DNA from: Anaerofilum hominis
Lineage (GTDB): Bacteria > Bacillota > Clostridia > Oscillospirales > Ruminococcaceae
Assembly (NCBI RefSeq): GCF_014287275.1
Contig: NZ_JACONZ010000002.1
Location: forward strand, 558,001 to 622,000
Reading direction: 5' to 3'
DNA: 64,000 nucleotides
Position numbers and translations under genes: made by a program. A model generated the notes under the pieces. It made no database searches. It was not told where the DNA came from and worked only from the letters and a program-made list of their open reading frames with translations. How positions within the stretch are numbered: position 1 is the stretch's first letter; the number at the start of each line of letters is the position of its first letter. Positions 16,311-24,645 of this stretch are shown here, piece by piece.

Positions 16311-17258
16311 TCAGCATCCCTCCCCGCGCGGATAGGCCTCGTACAGTTCTTTTGCCTGGGCAAAGGCCTGCGCGCGCACGGCGGCGAAGTCGGGGATGAC
16401 GCCGAACTGACGGATATTCTGGGCCGAGGCGACGTTGGCCATGATCCCGATCATCAGCGGGTCGTAGCCCTCGGCATAGGCGTACAGTGCCGAGCCGGTG
16501 GAGGTGTTGCCGCAGCCGGTGGGGTCGATCTCCCGGTCCACCGGGGCGGAGGGGACAAAATAGACCTTGTCGGGGGTCACCGAGTAAAGCCCCTTTTTCC
16601 CCACCCGGAACAGGGTAACGTCCACGGGCATCTTCTGCAGCTCAGCGATGCAGGCCTCTTCGCCCTCCACCTCAAACAGGGTCTGCGCCTCCTGGATATT
16701 GATGGAGAAGATATCCACGGTTTTCATGGCGTTCAGCACGTCGGGCAGATAGCGCTTGTAAGAGCTGGGGGATTCGATCTCCCACATCATTTTAAAGCCG
16801 TCCCGTTTTTTGATCGCGTCCAGCTTTTCCCAAAAGACATAGTCCACGTTCTGCGCAAGATACACGCCCTTGACCCCGCCGCGGCGGGTGAACTCGCCGA
16901 TCTCCTCCGGAGAAGTCTTCATATAGCCGAAGTCCTGCACCCAGTCGCTGCGGAACCGCTCTACCTCGGGGTCGCCGCCATAGGTGCCGTCGGGGTTATA
17001 GACGAGAAAAGAGTGGTTGCAGTGATCGCATTTTACTTTGAGGCCCCGGGTGTCGATCCGGTTCTTCTCGATCCAGGGCAAAAACAGTTCCGCATAGTCC
17101 GCGCCCACATTGCTGCACTGCAGGACGCTGTCCGTCCAAAGACGGATACCGCTGTAGGCAAAGGTGGACGGGCCGCCGATGTGCTCCCGGTTGGACCGGG
17201 AGCCGTCTGCAAAGCGGACGGTGTCGAGCATGACGTTTCCCGCTGCGATATAGTCCAT
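16311..17258 (-). CDS. PfkB-fold carbohydrate kinase-like protein with Asp-to-Asn at the catalytic position (copy C)
   Basis: 315 residues from the preferred ATG at 17258, which is seven bases from AGGAG and gives MDYIAAGNVML, matching copy A; the ATG at 17264 is too close to the ribosome site. GGPSTFAYSGIRLW and FRVGKKGLYSV mark the fold. DPTGCGNTSTG contains Asn251 where active PfkB enzymes carry Asp. This copy has an extra loop (about residues 75-100) with a CDHC pair and GTYGGDPE, not seen in its paralogues. It lies directly before copy B and 63 bases after the SIS gene at 17322-18470. A TTTTGAAAGC element at 17281-17290 lies in that gap. Confidence 0.82.
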   Translation of the reverse strand: MDYIAAGNVMLDTVRFADGSRSNREHIGGPSTFAYSGIRLWTDSVLQCSNVGADYAELFLPWIEKNRIDTRGLKVKCDHCNHSFLVYNPDGTYGGDPEVERFRSDWVQDFGYMKTSPEEIGEFTRRGGVKGVYLAQNVDYVFWEKLDAIKKRDGFKMMWEIESPSSYKRYLPDVLNAMKTVDIFSINIQEAQTLFEVEGEEACIAELQKMPVDVTLFRVGKKGLYSVTPDKVYFVPSAPVDREIDPTGCGNTSTGSALYAYAEGYDPLMIGIMANVASAQNIRQFGVIPDFAAVRAQAFAQAKELYEAYPRGEGC

Positions 17259-17321
17259 ATACATTCTCCTAACGCGTGAATTTTGAAAGCGTGCGGGCAG
17301 GGAACGCGCCCGGCGCGGCTC

Positions 17322-18470
17322 TCACAGGACGCGGATCTCGTTGGTCCCCAGGGTGTTGATGGAGGGGTCAAAGAATTTTCCGCCCCCGCGGAAATAGGGC
17401 TCTTCGATCAGGGCCGTGTGATAGCCCGCGACCAGCGAGCCGGGCACAAAGGCATAAAGCGGCAGCAGAAAACGGAACTGCGGCGCCGGCACCGGCAGGA
17501 TGCACTCCATCACCGGGGCGGTGACGCCCAGCTCGGCGGCGGGCTTGTCGGCCACCACCAGCACTTTGCGGCCCAGCTTTTCCACCTGCCCGCTGATGGT
17601 CTGCGCCATGCGCTCGCAGTTGCGCTCGTCACTGACCACATAGTCGATGGTGCCGTAAGCGTTCTGCGGCATCATGATGCTGTTGACATGCCAGAAGTTT
17701 TCCGAGTCCACCACCGTGCACTTGTCGCCCGAGACCTCGGCGTACTTGGCGGAGATGAATTCGCCGCAGGAGAAGAGCGGCCCGTCGGCGCAGACCTCAA
17801 AGCCCTTGCTGTCTTTCATGGTACATGCGGCGGCATAGGCGCTGTCGTCCATCTGGTCCAGCGCCGCGGCGAAACGGCCGTTATAGGCTTCCAGCTCGGC
17901 CCGCAGTTCGTCGCACAGGCCGGTTTTGCCGCTTTTCACCTCGCCCAGCACGGCGGCCAGCACGAACAGCCCCATCATGGAGGCGAGATAGCTGCGCAGG
18001 CCGGGCATCCGGTCGGGAAATTCCGGGGTGTTGGTCACATAGGCGAGATCGGCGGTGGTGCCGGCGCGGGAAGCGCCGTTGTTGGTCAGGGCCATGGTCA
18101 GGCAGCCGTGCCGCTTGCCGCGCTGCAGGATCTCCGCGATGCGCGCGGGGCCGCCGGAGGCGCTGATGGCGATCAGCAGGGTGTCGGACGCGTTTTCGTC
18201 CAGCGGCAGGTAACGGGCGGCCTCGATCGCCCGCACCGCCTCCATGCGGCATCCGGTGCCGCGAAGATAGTGTTTAAAGACCTCGCGGGCCTCTGCGGCG
18301 GCGAGATACGAGTCGCCGCAGCCGGTGACGATCACCCGGCGGATATGGGCCAGGCGTTTTTCAGGTTCCAGCCCCAGCAGGGCCTCGCGGGCGAGGTCGA
18401 ACTGGGCCGGCGCAAGGCGCACAAGATCAAAGCACTGGCGGCGCAGCGGGTTGTCATAGTTTTGTTTCAT
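17322..18470 (-). CDS. SIS-domain sugar isomerase/deglycase-like protein (third copy)
   Basis: About 382 residues from ATG 18470, preceded by a GAGGGGGGAA ribosome site; an upstream ATG at 18491 would overlap the preceding gene. Shared features are NYDNPLRRQCF, VTGCGDSYLAAAEA, AISASGGPARIAEIL and a C-terminal AGYHTALIEEPYFRGGG. The motif that reads SEDWCH in the other copies is SENFWH here, keeping Glu and His. It follows the fourth SIS gene at 18488 with a 17-base gap. Two SIS genes side by side, matched by two PfkB-like genes directly downstream, repeat the pairing seen in the plus-strand operon. Confidence 0.84.
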   Translation of the reverse strand: MKQNYDNPLRRQCFDLVRLAPAQFDLAREALLGLEPEKRLAHIRRVIVTGCGDSYLAAAEAREVFKHYLRGTGCRMEAVRAIEAARYLPLDENASDTLLIAISASGGPARIAEILQRGKRHGCLTMALTNNGASRAGTTADLAYVTNTPEFPDRMPGLRSYLASMMGLFVLAAVLGEVKSGKTGLCDELRAELEAYNGRFAAALDQMDDSAYAAACTMKDSKGFEVCADGPLFSCGEFISAKYAEVSGDKCTVVDSENFWHVNSIMMPQNAYGTIDYVVSDERNCERMAQTISGQVEKLGRKVLVVADKPAAELGVTAPVMECILPVPAPQFRFLLPLYAFVPGSLVAGYHTALIEEPYFRGGGKFFDPSINTLGTNEIRVL

Positions 18471-18487
18471 TTTGCATTCCCCCCTCA

Positions 18488-19603
18488 TCACATTTTCCAG
18501 GTACGGGTCCGAAAGTCGTAGCGGTTGCTGAAGAACAGTTTTCCGGCCCGGGCGGCGCAGTAGGCCGCCAGCAGGGAACCGGGGGCGTGATCCATCATCA
18601 GCAGCGCCCAGGGGGCGTTCTCCGGCGCTTTGGGGAGGCGGCAGACTGCGGCGCCCTCGGCAAAAGCGCAGTCCGCGTCGGTGACCACCAGGGTGGGGCG
18701 GCCGATGGCGACCGAGACCCGCACGCTCTCGGCGATGCGGTCCAGATCAGGGGCGCTGGCGTTCACATGGAAGATCGTGCCGATCTTTTCCGGCTCGCGC
18801 AGGAAAAAGTTGATATGGCACCAGTCCTCGGAATCCGCATGGGAGGCGTGGACGCTGGCGCACTCGATGAACTTTTCCTCCACGAACTGGGCGGAGAAGA
18901 ACTCGCTCTCGTCCCCGACGATCTCAAATTTCTCCAGGTCTTTCCAGCTGCCGGCAAGCTCGAACATCGCATCGTCGATCGCCTCATAGCAGGGCTGGCA
19001 GGCGGCCACATAGTCCAGGATGGCCTGCCGGGCGGCGGCGGGTTCCGTCACGCCCTTGCAGCCGCCGATGTAGGAGCCCAGCGCGGCCAGCGCCGTCAGG
19101 CTGGCAAAGTAGCTGCGCAGCCCCGGGGTGTTGCACAGTTCCGGCGTCTCTACACAGTAGACCAGCTGCGCCGCTTTCGCGCCTTTGGATTCGGGGTTGT
19201 TGGTGATCAGCATCGAGCGCACGCCGGCAGCGCGGGCGCGCTCCAGCATTTCCACGATGCGCACGCTGCCGCCGCTGGCGCTGATGGCGACGACCAGGAC
19301 CTCCTCAGCCCTGCAGCCGTCCAGGATATCCTCGTCCGTGTAAAAGCTGCACAGCTCCATCGGGTCGGGCGAAGCGCAGCTCACGCCGGCCAGCCTGCGG
19401 ATCACAGGCGCCATGGCGCCCGCCGCAGAGTAGGAGTCGCCGCAGCCGGCGACGATCAGCCGCTTGAGGGCGGCCGCTTCGGGCAAGGGGAGAAGTGCTG
19501 AGAGTTTTTTTTCATCGAAACATTTTTCCACCTGGACCGGGGCAAGCTCAAACAGGCTCTCCACCTGCAGCCCAATGGTGTTGTAGTAATTCTGTTTATC
19601 CAA
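18488..19603 (-). CDS. SIS-domain sugar isomerase/deglycase-like protein (fourth copy)
   Basis: 371 residues. VAGCGDSYSAAGAM, AISASGGSVRIVEML and the catalytic-type motif ADSEDWCHINFFL follow the same order as in the other three copies. The C-terminus is slightly shorter and lacks the EPFFRGG closing segment, reading ARAGKLFFSN instead. It is directly downstream of the ABC permease gene at 19631 (27-base gap), so uptake and processing genes are in one transcript. Substrate unknown; FrlB-like deglycase or AgaS-like deaminase/isomerase chemistry is possible. Confidence 0.84.
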   Translation of the reverse strand: MDKQNYYNTIGLQVESLFELAPVQVEKCFDEKKLSALLPLPEAAALKRLIVAGCGDSYSAAGAMAPVIRRLAGVSCASPDPMELCSFYTDEDILDGCRAEEVLVVAISASGGSVRIVEMLERARAAGVRSMLITNNPESKGAKAAQLVYCVETPELCNTPGLRSYFASLTALAALGSYIGGCKGVTEPAAARQAILDYVAACQPCYEAIDDAMFELAGSWKDLEKFEIVGDESEFFSAQFVEEKFIECASVHASHADSEDWCHINFFLREPEKIGTIFHVNASAPDLDRIAESVRVSVAIGRPTLVVTDADCAFAEGAAVCRLPKAPENAPWALLMMDHAPGSLLAAYCAARAGKLFFSNRYDFRTRTWKM

Positions 19604-19630
19604 TCGTTGGTACCCCCTGTCTTGATTAAA

Positions 19631-20638
19631 TTACGATTCGCCGGAGCCCGGGGCGGACTTTTTCACTTTGGCCTGTTCTTCCTCCCAAAGCTGCCGCTCT
19701 TTTTCTTCCGCCAGGCGCTGACGGTTGATCTTCAGCAGACGGTCGGCCTGCTTGGAGCGCCAGAAAGACATGATGAAGTAGAGCACAACGATCATGATAA
19801 AGGGCAGGGCGGTCAGGAAATACTGGTCCACGACATAGGGCTTCAGATAGTTGGTGACCGCATAGGCCAGGCCGAAGACGAAACTCATCAGCATCGAGCC
19901 GATGGGCATGCCGTTGGCGATGGTCGCGGCCGCCAGGCCGATGAAGCCGCGATTGGCGGTGATGTTGCGGATAAAGAAGTTCTGGTAGCCCATCGACAGA
20001 TACATGCCGCCGAAGCTGCCCACAAAAGCCGCCAGCGCAAAGGCCAGGGTGTAGATCCTGCGGGGGTTGATGCCCACCGACTCAGCCGCCTGCGGGTTCT
20101 GTCCCACCGCGCGCATACGCAGGCCGATCTTGGTGCGGAACAGCAGGAACCAGACGACAAAGACCATGACGATGGAGAGATAGGTGAACACGTTGTGGCC
20201 GGACAGGATCGAGCCGATGAACGGGATATCCTTGATGAGGGGGATGTTCACGTTGCCCAGCGCAAGGCTTTTGATGACGCCCGCCGTGGTCGCCTTGGTG
20301 CCGGTCACCAGATAGACCACGAACACCGTGCCGCCCAGCAGGGCCATGTTCAGCGAGATGGACATCAGATAGAGGTCGACCTTCATGACAAAGGTGGCAA
20401 AGCACAGGAACAGCGCGATCAATACAGCGGTCATCGCGCCGCCCAGAATGCCCAGCCAGACGTTCTGGGTCCAGGCGCTGAACAGCACGCCGCCCAGCGA
20501 CGCGGTCAGCATCATGGCCTCGGCGGCCATGTTCAAAAGGCCCGCCTGCTGCGAGATGGTGGAGCAGATCGACACAAAGATCAGCGGCGTTGAGATGCGG
20601 ATCAGCGAATAGATAAAGTTGCTAACAAATTCAAGCAT
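19631..20638 (-). CDS. ABC transporter permease, BMP/nucleoside type (second permease)
   Basis: 335 residues with about nine hydrophobic helices and the RIGLRMRAVGQNPQAAESVG coupling loop (near residues 170-190) that meets the ATPase in the branched-chain/ribose/nucleoside permease family. The tail is long, charged and cytoplasmic (about residues 295-335). The order substrate-binding protein, ATPase, permease, permease matches B. subtilis nupNOPQ (yufNOPQ, guanosine) and related nucleoside importers. The start overlaps the stop of the first permease by 8 bases, so the two are translationally coupled and probably form a heterodimeric channel. Confidence 0.9.
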   Translation of the reverse strand: MLEFVSNFIYSLIRISTPLIFVSICSTISQQAGLLNMAAEAMMLTASLGGVLFSAWTQNVWLGILGGAMTAVLIALFLCFATFVMKVDLYLMSISLNMALLGGTVFVVYLVTGTKATTAGVIKSLALGNVNIPLIKDIPFIGSILSGHNVFTYLSIVMVFVVWFLLFRTKIGLRMRAVGQNPQAAESVGINPRRIYTLAFALAAFVGSFGGMYLSMGYQNFFIRNITANRGFIGLAAATIANGMPIGSMLMSFVFGLAYAVTNYLKPYVVDQYFLTALPFIMIVVLYFIMSFWRSKQADRLLKINRQRLAEEKERQLWEEEQAKVKKSAPGSGES

Positions 20639-21740
20639 TGCTCTTTGCCTCCTTTACCTTGACCGCTTCCTCCTCGCGGGAGATGTTGAAGATGACGCGG
20701 CGCTTGGTCTTGCCCAGGAACTCCTCAGCGGCGACGAACAGCACGATGACGGCCTGCAGCATGGTGACCAGCTCGATGGGGATATTGGTGTTGGCGTTGA
20801 GCACCGCGGCCGCAGTGCGGATGTAGGCCAAAACAAAAGCGGTGAGGGGGACGAACAGCGGCTGTTTGCGCGCCATGACCGCGCACAGCAGGCCGTCCAT
20901 GCCCACGTTGGTGAGGATCTGGTAATAGTAGCTGTTGTAGGTGCCGAAGCAGTCCACGGCCGCCGCCACGCCGGCGAACAGGCCGCCGATCAGCTGGGCC
21001 AGGTACATCATCTTTTTGGCGTTGATGCCGGAGTAGGTCGCGAACGAGAGGTTGGAGCCGCACATGCGGATCTTCGCACCCAGCGGGGTGCGGTAGAAGA
21101 GGATGCAGGCCACAACGACGCCGATGACCGCCACCCAGATGGCGGAGGTGAAGTTGGTGTCGCCCCAATAGCGGGTGAACCGCATGTTATCGGGGAAGAT
21201 CGGGGAGGTCAGGAAGGACTGGCCGCGGTCCGCCACGGTGGATTTCAGCAGCCACAGGGCCAGATACAGGCACATATAGTTCATGATGGTAGAGGTCACC
21301 ATCTCGTTGGCGCCCAGCTTTTCGCGCCCGAACGCGGGCACCATGGCAAAGGCGCCGCCGGCAATGGCGCATACCACAATGATGATGATCAGGTTGACAA
21401 ACTGGGGCAGGTTGGTCATCAGCGGGGTCTTGAACATCACGATCAGGGCAAAGATGGGGGCGATGTTGATGATGCCCTCGCTGATCAGGCTGAAGCGGCC
21501 GCAGGCGTAAATGAAGCACATGCCGCAGCCTGTGAGCAGGTAGGGCGCATAGCGCGCCAGCACCTGGCCAAAACGGCGGGGGGACATAAAGGGGCCCACG
21601 ACGAAGTTGTAGACCGCGTCTCCCGCGCTCTCCTCGCTGATGAGCACGATGATGACGATACAGGCCAAAAAGGCGATCACGATACCCAAAAAGACGCGGA
21701 GAAATTCGAACATGTATTCAACTTTTTGTACCTTTTTCAA
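20631..21740 (-). CDS. ABC transporter permease, BMP/nucleoside type (first permease)
   Basis: 369 residues with about nine or ten helices and the coupling loop TPLGAKIRMCGSNLSFATYS near residue 220, the EAA-like region of the nucleoside/ribose permease family. The start codon overlaps the ATPase stop by four bases (ATGA). It matches NupP/YufP-type subunits in size and order. The charged C-terminus ends in KVKEAKSNA. With the ATPase at 21737 and the lipoprotein at 23372 it forms a complete importer whose relatives carry purine nucleosides or similar ribose-containing compounds; substrate here is inferred only at that level. Confidence 0.9.
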   Translation of the reverse strand: MKKVQKVEYMFEFLRVFLGIVIAFLACIVIIVLISEESAGDAVYNFVVGPFMSPRRFGQVLARYAPYLLTGCGMCFIYACGRFSLISEGIINIAPIFALIVMFKTPLMTNLPQFVNLIIIIVVCAIAGGAFAMVPAFGREKLGANEMVTSTIMNYMCLYLALWLLKSTVADRGQSFLTSPIFPDNMRFTRYWGDTNFTSAIWVAVIGVVVACILFYRTPLGAKIRMCGSNLSFATYSGINAKKMMYLAQLIGGLFAGVAAAVDCFGTYNSYYYQILTNVGMDGLLCAVMARKQPLFVPLTAFVLAYIRTAAAVLNANTNIPIELVTMLQAVIVLFVAAEEFLGKTKRRVIFNISREEEAVKVKEAKSNA

Positions 21741-23287
21741 AACAAATCCCCCATTTCCTCGGGCGTCATGCTCTTTACGCCGAGCATGTATTCGCCAAGC
21801 TGCTCCGCAGTGACCGATTTCACATCGTTGAACTGGGCGACGATCTGGCCGTCTTTCATGACCAGCAGCCGGTCCGAGACCTCCAGGATCTCGTTCAGGT
21901 CCGAGGAGATCAGCAGCGCGCCGATCTTCTTTTCCCGGGTATATTTCACCAGCAGCCTGCGGATCAGGTCGGTGGTGCCCACGTCGATGCCGCGGGTGGG
22001 CTGGTTGGCGACGATCAGGTTTGCCCCGCTGGAGAATTCGCGGGCGATGATGACCTTTTGGATGTTGCCGCCGGACAGCAGATGGATGGCTTCGTCGCCG
22101 CCGGTGCAGGCGATCTCAAACTCTTCGATGCAGTGGTCCACGAACTTGTTCAGCTCGCGCACATTCAGCAGCGGGCCCTTGGTGAACTGTTTGTTGTCCA
22201 GATAGATGGACGCGATGTTGTCGCGGATGGACAGGTCCGGCGCGATGCCGTACTTCATGCGGTCCTCAGAGATGTGGGCAAGGCCCAGGTCGCGGATCTC
22301 GCGGATGGTCTTGCCCTCGGTCTCTGTGCCGTTGAGGGTGATCTCGCCGTTGGTGCGCCGGCGCAGGCCGGTGATGATCTCGGACAAATCGGTCTGGCCG
22401 TTGCCCTCCACGCCTGCGATGCCGACGACCTCTCCGGCCCGGATGCCGAAACTCAGGTCCTTGATCATGTGCTTGCCCAGGTCGTTCAGGTAGTTGAGCT
22501 TTTCCACATGCAGGATAATGTCGGCGGGCGCGGATTTTTCTTTTTCGATCTCCATCACCACGTCGCGCTCCACCATCAGGCGCGAGAGCTTGACGGGGTC
22601 CAGGTCCTTGATATCGCCGTGGCCGGTCACCCGCCCGTGACGCAGCACGGTGCAGCGGTCGCACAGCTCCATGACCTCTTCCAGCTTGTGGGAGATAAAG
22701 ATGATGCCATAGCCCTGGTCACGCAGCACTTTCAGCTGGACGAACAGCTCCGCAGTCTCCTGCGGGGTAAGTACGGCGGTGGGCTCGTCCAGGATCAGCA
22801 CCTTGACGCCGCGGATCAGCGCTTTCAGCAGCTCGACTTTCTGCTTATACCCGACGCTCAGGTCGCGGATCAGCGTGTTGGGGTCCACATGCAGCTGAAA
22901 CTTTTCCGCCGCCTCGGTGGTCAGCTGGATGGCCTTTTTCTTGTCGAACACCATGCCCCTGCCGGGCTCGATGCCCAGCATGATGTTTTCGGCCACCGAC
23001 AGGTTGGGCACCTGCATGAAGTGCTGGTGCACCATGCCCACGCCCTTTGCGATGGCGTCCAGCGGGTTTGCGATATGCGCTTCTTCCCCGTTGATATAGA
23101 TCTTGCCGTTCTGGCAGTCTTCCTCACCAAAAAGGATCTTCATGAGGGTCGTCTTGCCCGCGCCGTTTTCGCCGATCAGCGCGTGGATCTCGCCCTCACT
23201 TACGGAAAAGGTGACGTCCTTGTTCGCCATAAAGCCGTTTCCGTAGATCTTGGTGATGCCCTCCATTCTGAGAAGTTCCTTAGACAT
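21737..23287 (-). CDS. ABC transporter ATPase, two-domain nucleoside/ribose type
   Basis: 516 residues with two nucleotide-binding domains, the RbsA/YufO layout. Domain 1 has Walker A GENGAGKTTLMK, a degenerate signature LSVGYKQKVELL and Walker B VLILDEPTAVL. Domain 2 has a degenerate Walker A (GVEGNGQTDL), signature LLSGGNIQKV and NQPTRGID instead of the normal DEPTxGID. One intact and one degenerate site is usual for this family. It hydrolyses ATP on the cytoplasmic face to drive the two permeases encoded immediately downstream. AGGGG lies just upstream of ATG 23287. Confidence 0.93.
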   Translation of the reverse strand: MSKELLRMEGITKIYGNGFMANKDVTFSVSEGEIHALIGENGAGKTTLMKILFGEEDCQNGKIYINGEEAHIANPLDAIAKGVGMVHQHFMQVPNLSVAENIMLGIEPGRGMVFDKKKAIQLTTEAAEKFQLHVDPNTLIRDLSVGYKQKVELLKALIRGVKVLILDEPTAVLTPQETAELFVQLKVLRDQGYGIIFISHKLEEVMELCDRCTVLRHGRVTGHGDIKDLDPVKLSRLMVERDVVMEIEKEKSAPADIILHVEKLNYLNDLGKHMIKDLSFGIRAGEVVGIAGVEGNGQTDLSEIITGLRRRTNGEITLNGTETEGKTIREIRDLGLAHISEDRMKYGIAPDLSIRDNIASIYLDNKQFTKGPLLNVRELNKFVDHCIEEFEIACTGGDEAIHLLSGGNIQKVIIAREFSSGANLIVANQPTRGIDVGTTDLIRRLLVKYTREKKIGALLISSDLNEILEVSDRLLVMKDGQIVAQFNDVKSVTAEQLGEYMLGVKSMTPEEMGDLF

Positions 23288-23309
23288 TCGTTTGCCTCCC
23301 CTTTAATTA

Positions 23310-23341
23310 CTGAGCGGGCGGGAATTACCCCGCCCGCTCAG
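23310..23341 (-). promoter_or_regulatory. Intercistronic hairpin between lipoprotein and ATPase genes
   Basis: CTGAGCGGGCGGG (23310-23322) pairs perfectly with 23329-23341. Such hairpins between a binding-protein gene and its transporter genes usually protect the upstream mRNA or attenuate read-through, giving an excess of binding protein. No U run follows on the minus strand. Confidence 0.65.
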
Positions 23342-23371
23342 CGATTGGACTAATTCAGTTTTTGGGTGAGA

Positions 23372-24538
23372 TTACGCCGCGAAATCAGCGTCGGGGTTGT
23401 CGCGGTAAGCGGCATACGCCTCATAGCTGTTGAAGTCGAAGTAAGAGGGAACGTCGATCTCGCCGTTGGCGATCTTCTCAGACAGCTCAGCGATCTTGTC
23501 CTGGACCTCTTGCGGGGTGTTCTCGGTATAGTTGTCGTTGATCGCCAGGCCGGTGCCGCCGGTGGCCACGCCGTAGAAGCTGTTGCCCGGCTTGATGTCG
23601 CCCTTGCCGCCAATAACGCTTTCGAAGATCAGGGCCACGCAGGGCTCGATGTTCTTCAGCATGGAGGTGACCAGGTTCTCGTAACCGACAGCGTCGCCGA
23701 CCTCTTTGAAGTAGGTCCACTGGTCGTAGTCAACGCCGATAACGCCGTAGCCAGCCTCCAGGCCGCCCTTCTCCTCAGCCGCCTGGCAGGCGCCCAGAAC
23801 GTTGGTGCCCGCGACGGACCAGACATAGTCGGCGCCGTTGTCGAACAGCACGTTGCAGGACTCATAGGTGGACTGCACGGAGTCTTCACCGATGTAGGAG
23901 AACACCATGTCGACGTCCAGATCCATCTCTTTGGCAGCGTACTTGTAGCCAGCCAGCCAGCCGGTGCCGAAGTCGTTCAGGATGGGGGTGTCGGAGCGCA
24001 GCGAGCAGCCGATCTTGCCGGTCTTGGTCATCAGAGCCGAATAGACCGCCACCAGGAAGCCGCCCTCGTTCTGGCCGAAGGTGATGCCGTAGACGTTGTC
24101 CATACCGTCGAAATCGCCGGTCGGGGAGGTATCGAACAGGATAAAGGTGGTGTCCGGATACATCGGGGCGATCTCTTTCATGACGTCGGAGATATACCAG
24201 CTGGACGCCACGACATAGTCGTAGGTCGAAGTCTCGAGCGCATCGCGGAAGCTGTTGACCGCCACCGAGCTGTCGGTGCCGTACTCGACCAGCTTGTATT
24301 CCAAGTTGTACTTCTCAGCGGCTGCCAGGGAAGCGCGGTTGCCCATGTCGCCCAGGCCAAAGTCGCCGATAAACGCGCAGTAGTACAGCAGGGTGCCGTC
24401 TTTTTCACCGCTGCCGGTGGTGCTGGCTGCGCCCGAGGTGCTGCCTGCAGCAGGGGTGCTGCTGGAGTCACCGCCGCCGCAGGCGACAAGGCCGAAAGCC
24501 AGTGCTGCAGCAAGGATCAATGCCAATACTTTTTTCAT
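23372..24538 (-). CDS. BMP-family substrate-binding lipoprotein of the ABC importer
   Basis: 388 residues. The N-terminus MKKVLALILAAALAFGLVAC is a lipoprotein signal with an L-V-A-C lipobox, followed by a Gly/Ser/Thr-rich linker (about residues 21-45). The mature domain resembles the Bmp/PnrA (TmpC) nucleoside-binding fold: YCAFIGDFGLGDMGNRASL, SWYISDVMKEIAPMYPDTTF and NEGGFLVAVYSALMTKTGKI. Family members bind purine nucleosides or related molecules outside the membrane. ATG 24538 has GGAGGAG upstream; an in-frame extension to 24592 would spoil the signal peptide. It lies between PfkB copy D and the ATPase gene. Confidence 0.92.
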   Translation of the reverse strand: MKKVLALILAAALAFGLVACGGGDSSSTPAAGSTSGAASTTGSGEKDGTLLYYCAFIGDFGLGDMGNRASLAAAEKYNLEYKLVEYGTDSSVAVNSFRDALETSTYDYVVASSWYISDVMKEIAPMYPDTTFILFDTSPTGDFDGMDNVYGITFGQNEGGFLVAVYSALMTKTGKIGCSLRSDTPILNDFGTGWLAGYKYAAKEMDLDVDMVFSYIGEDSVQSTYESCNVLFDNGADYVWSVAGTNVLGACQAAEEKGGLEAGYGVIGVDYDQWTYFKEVGDAVGYENLVTSMLKNIEPCVALIFESVIGGKGDIKPGNSFYGVATGGTGLAINDNYTENTPQEVQDKIAELSEKIANGEIDVPSYFDFNSYEAYAAYRDNPDADFAA

Positions 24539-24645
24539 TAGTTCTCCTCCTTTGATTTGCCTTTCTATTTTTGCCGCGAGGGTCCGCGGCAACCTTTATG
24601 ACCCGCAAACGCACACGGGAAAGGTACTGAATAAGGACTGCCGGC

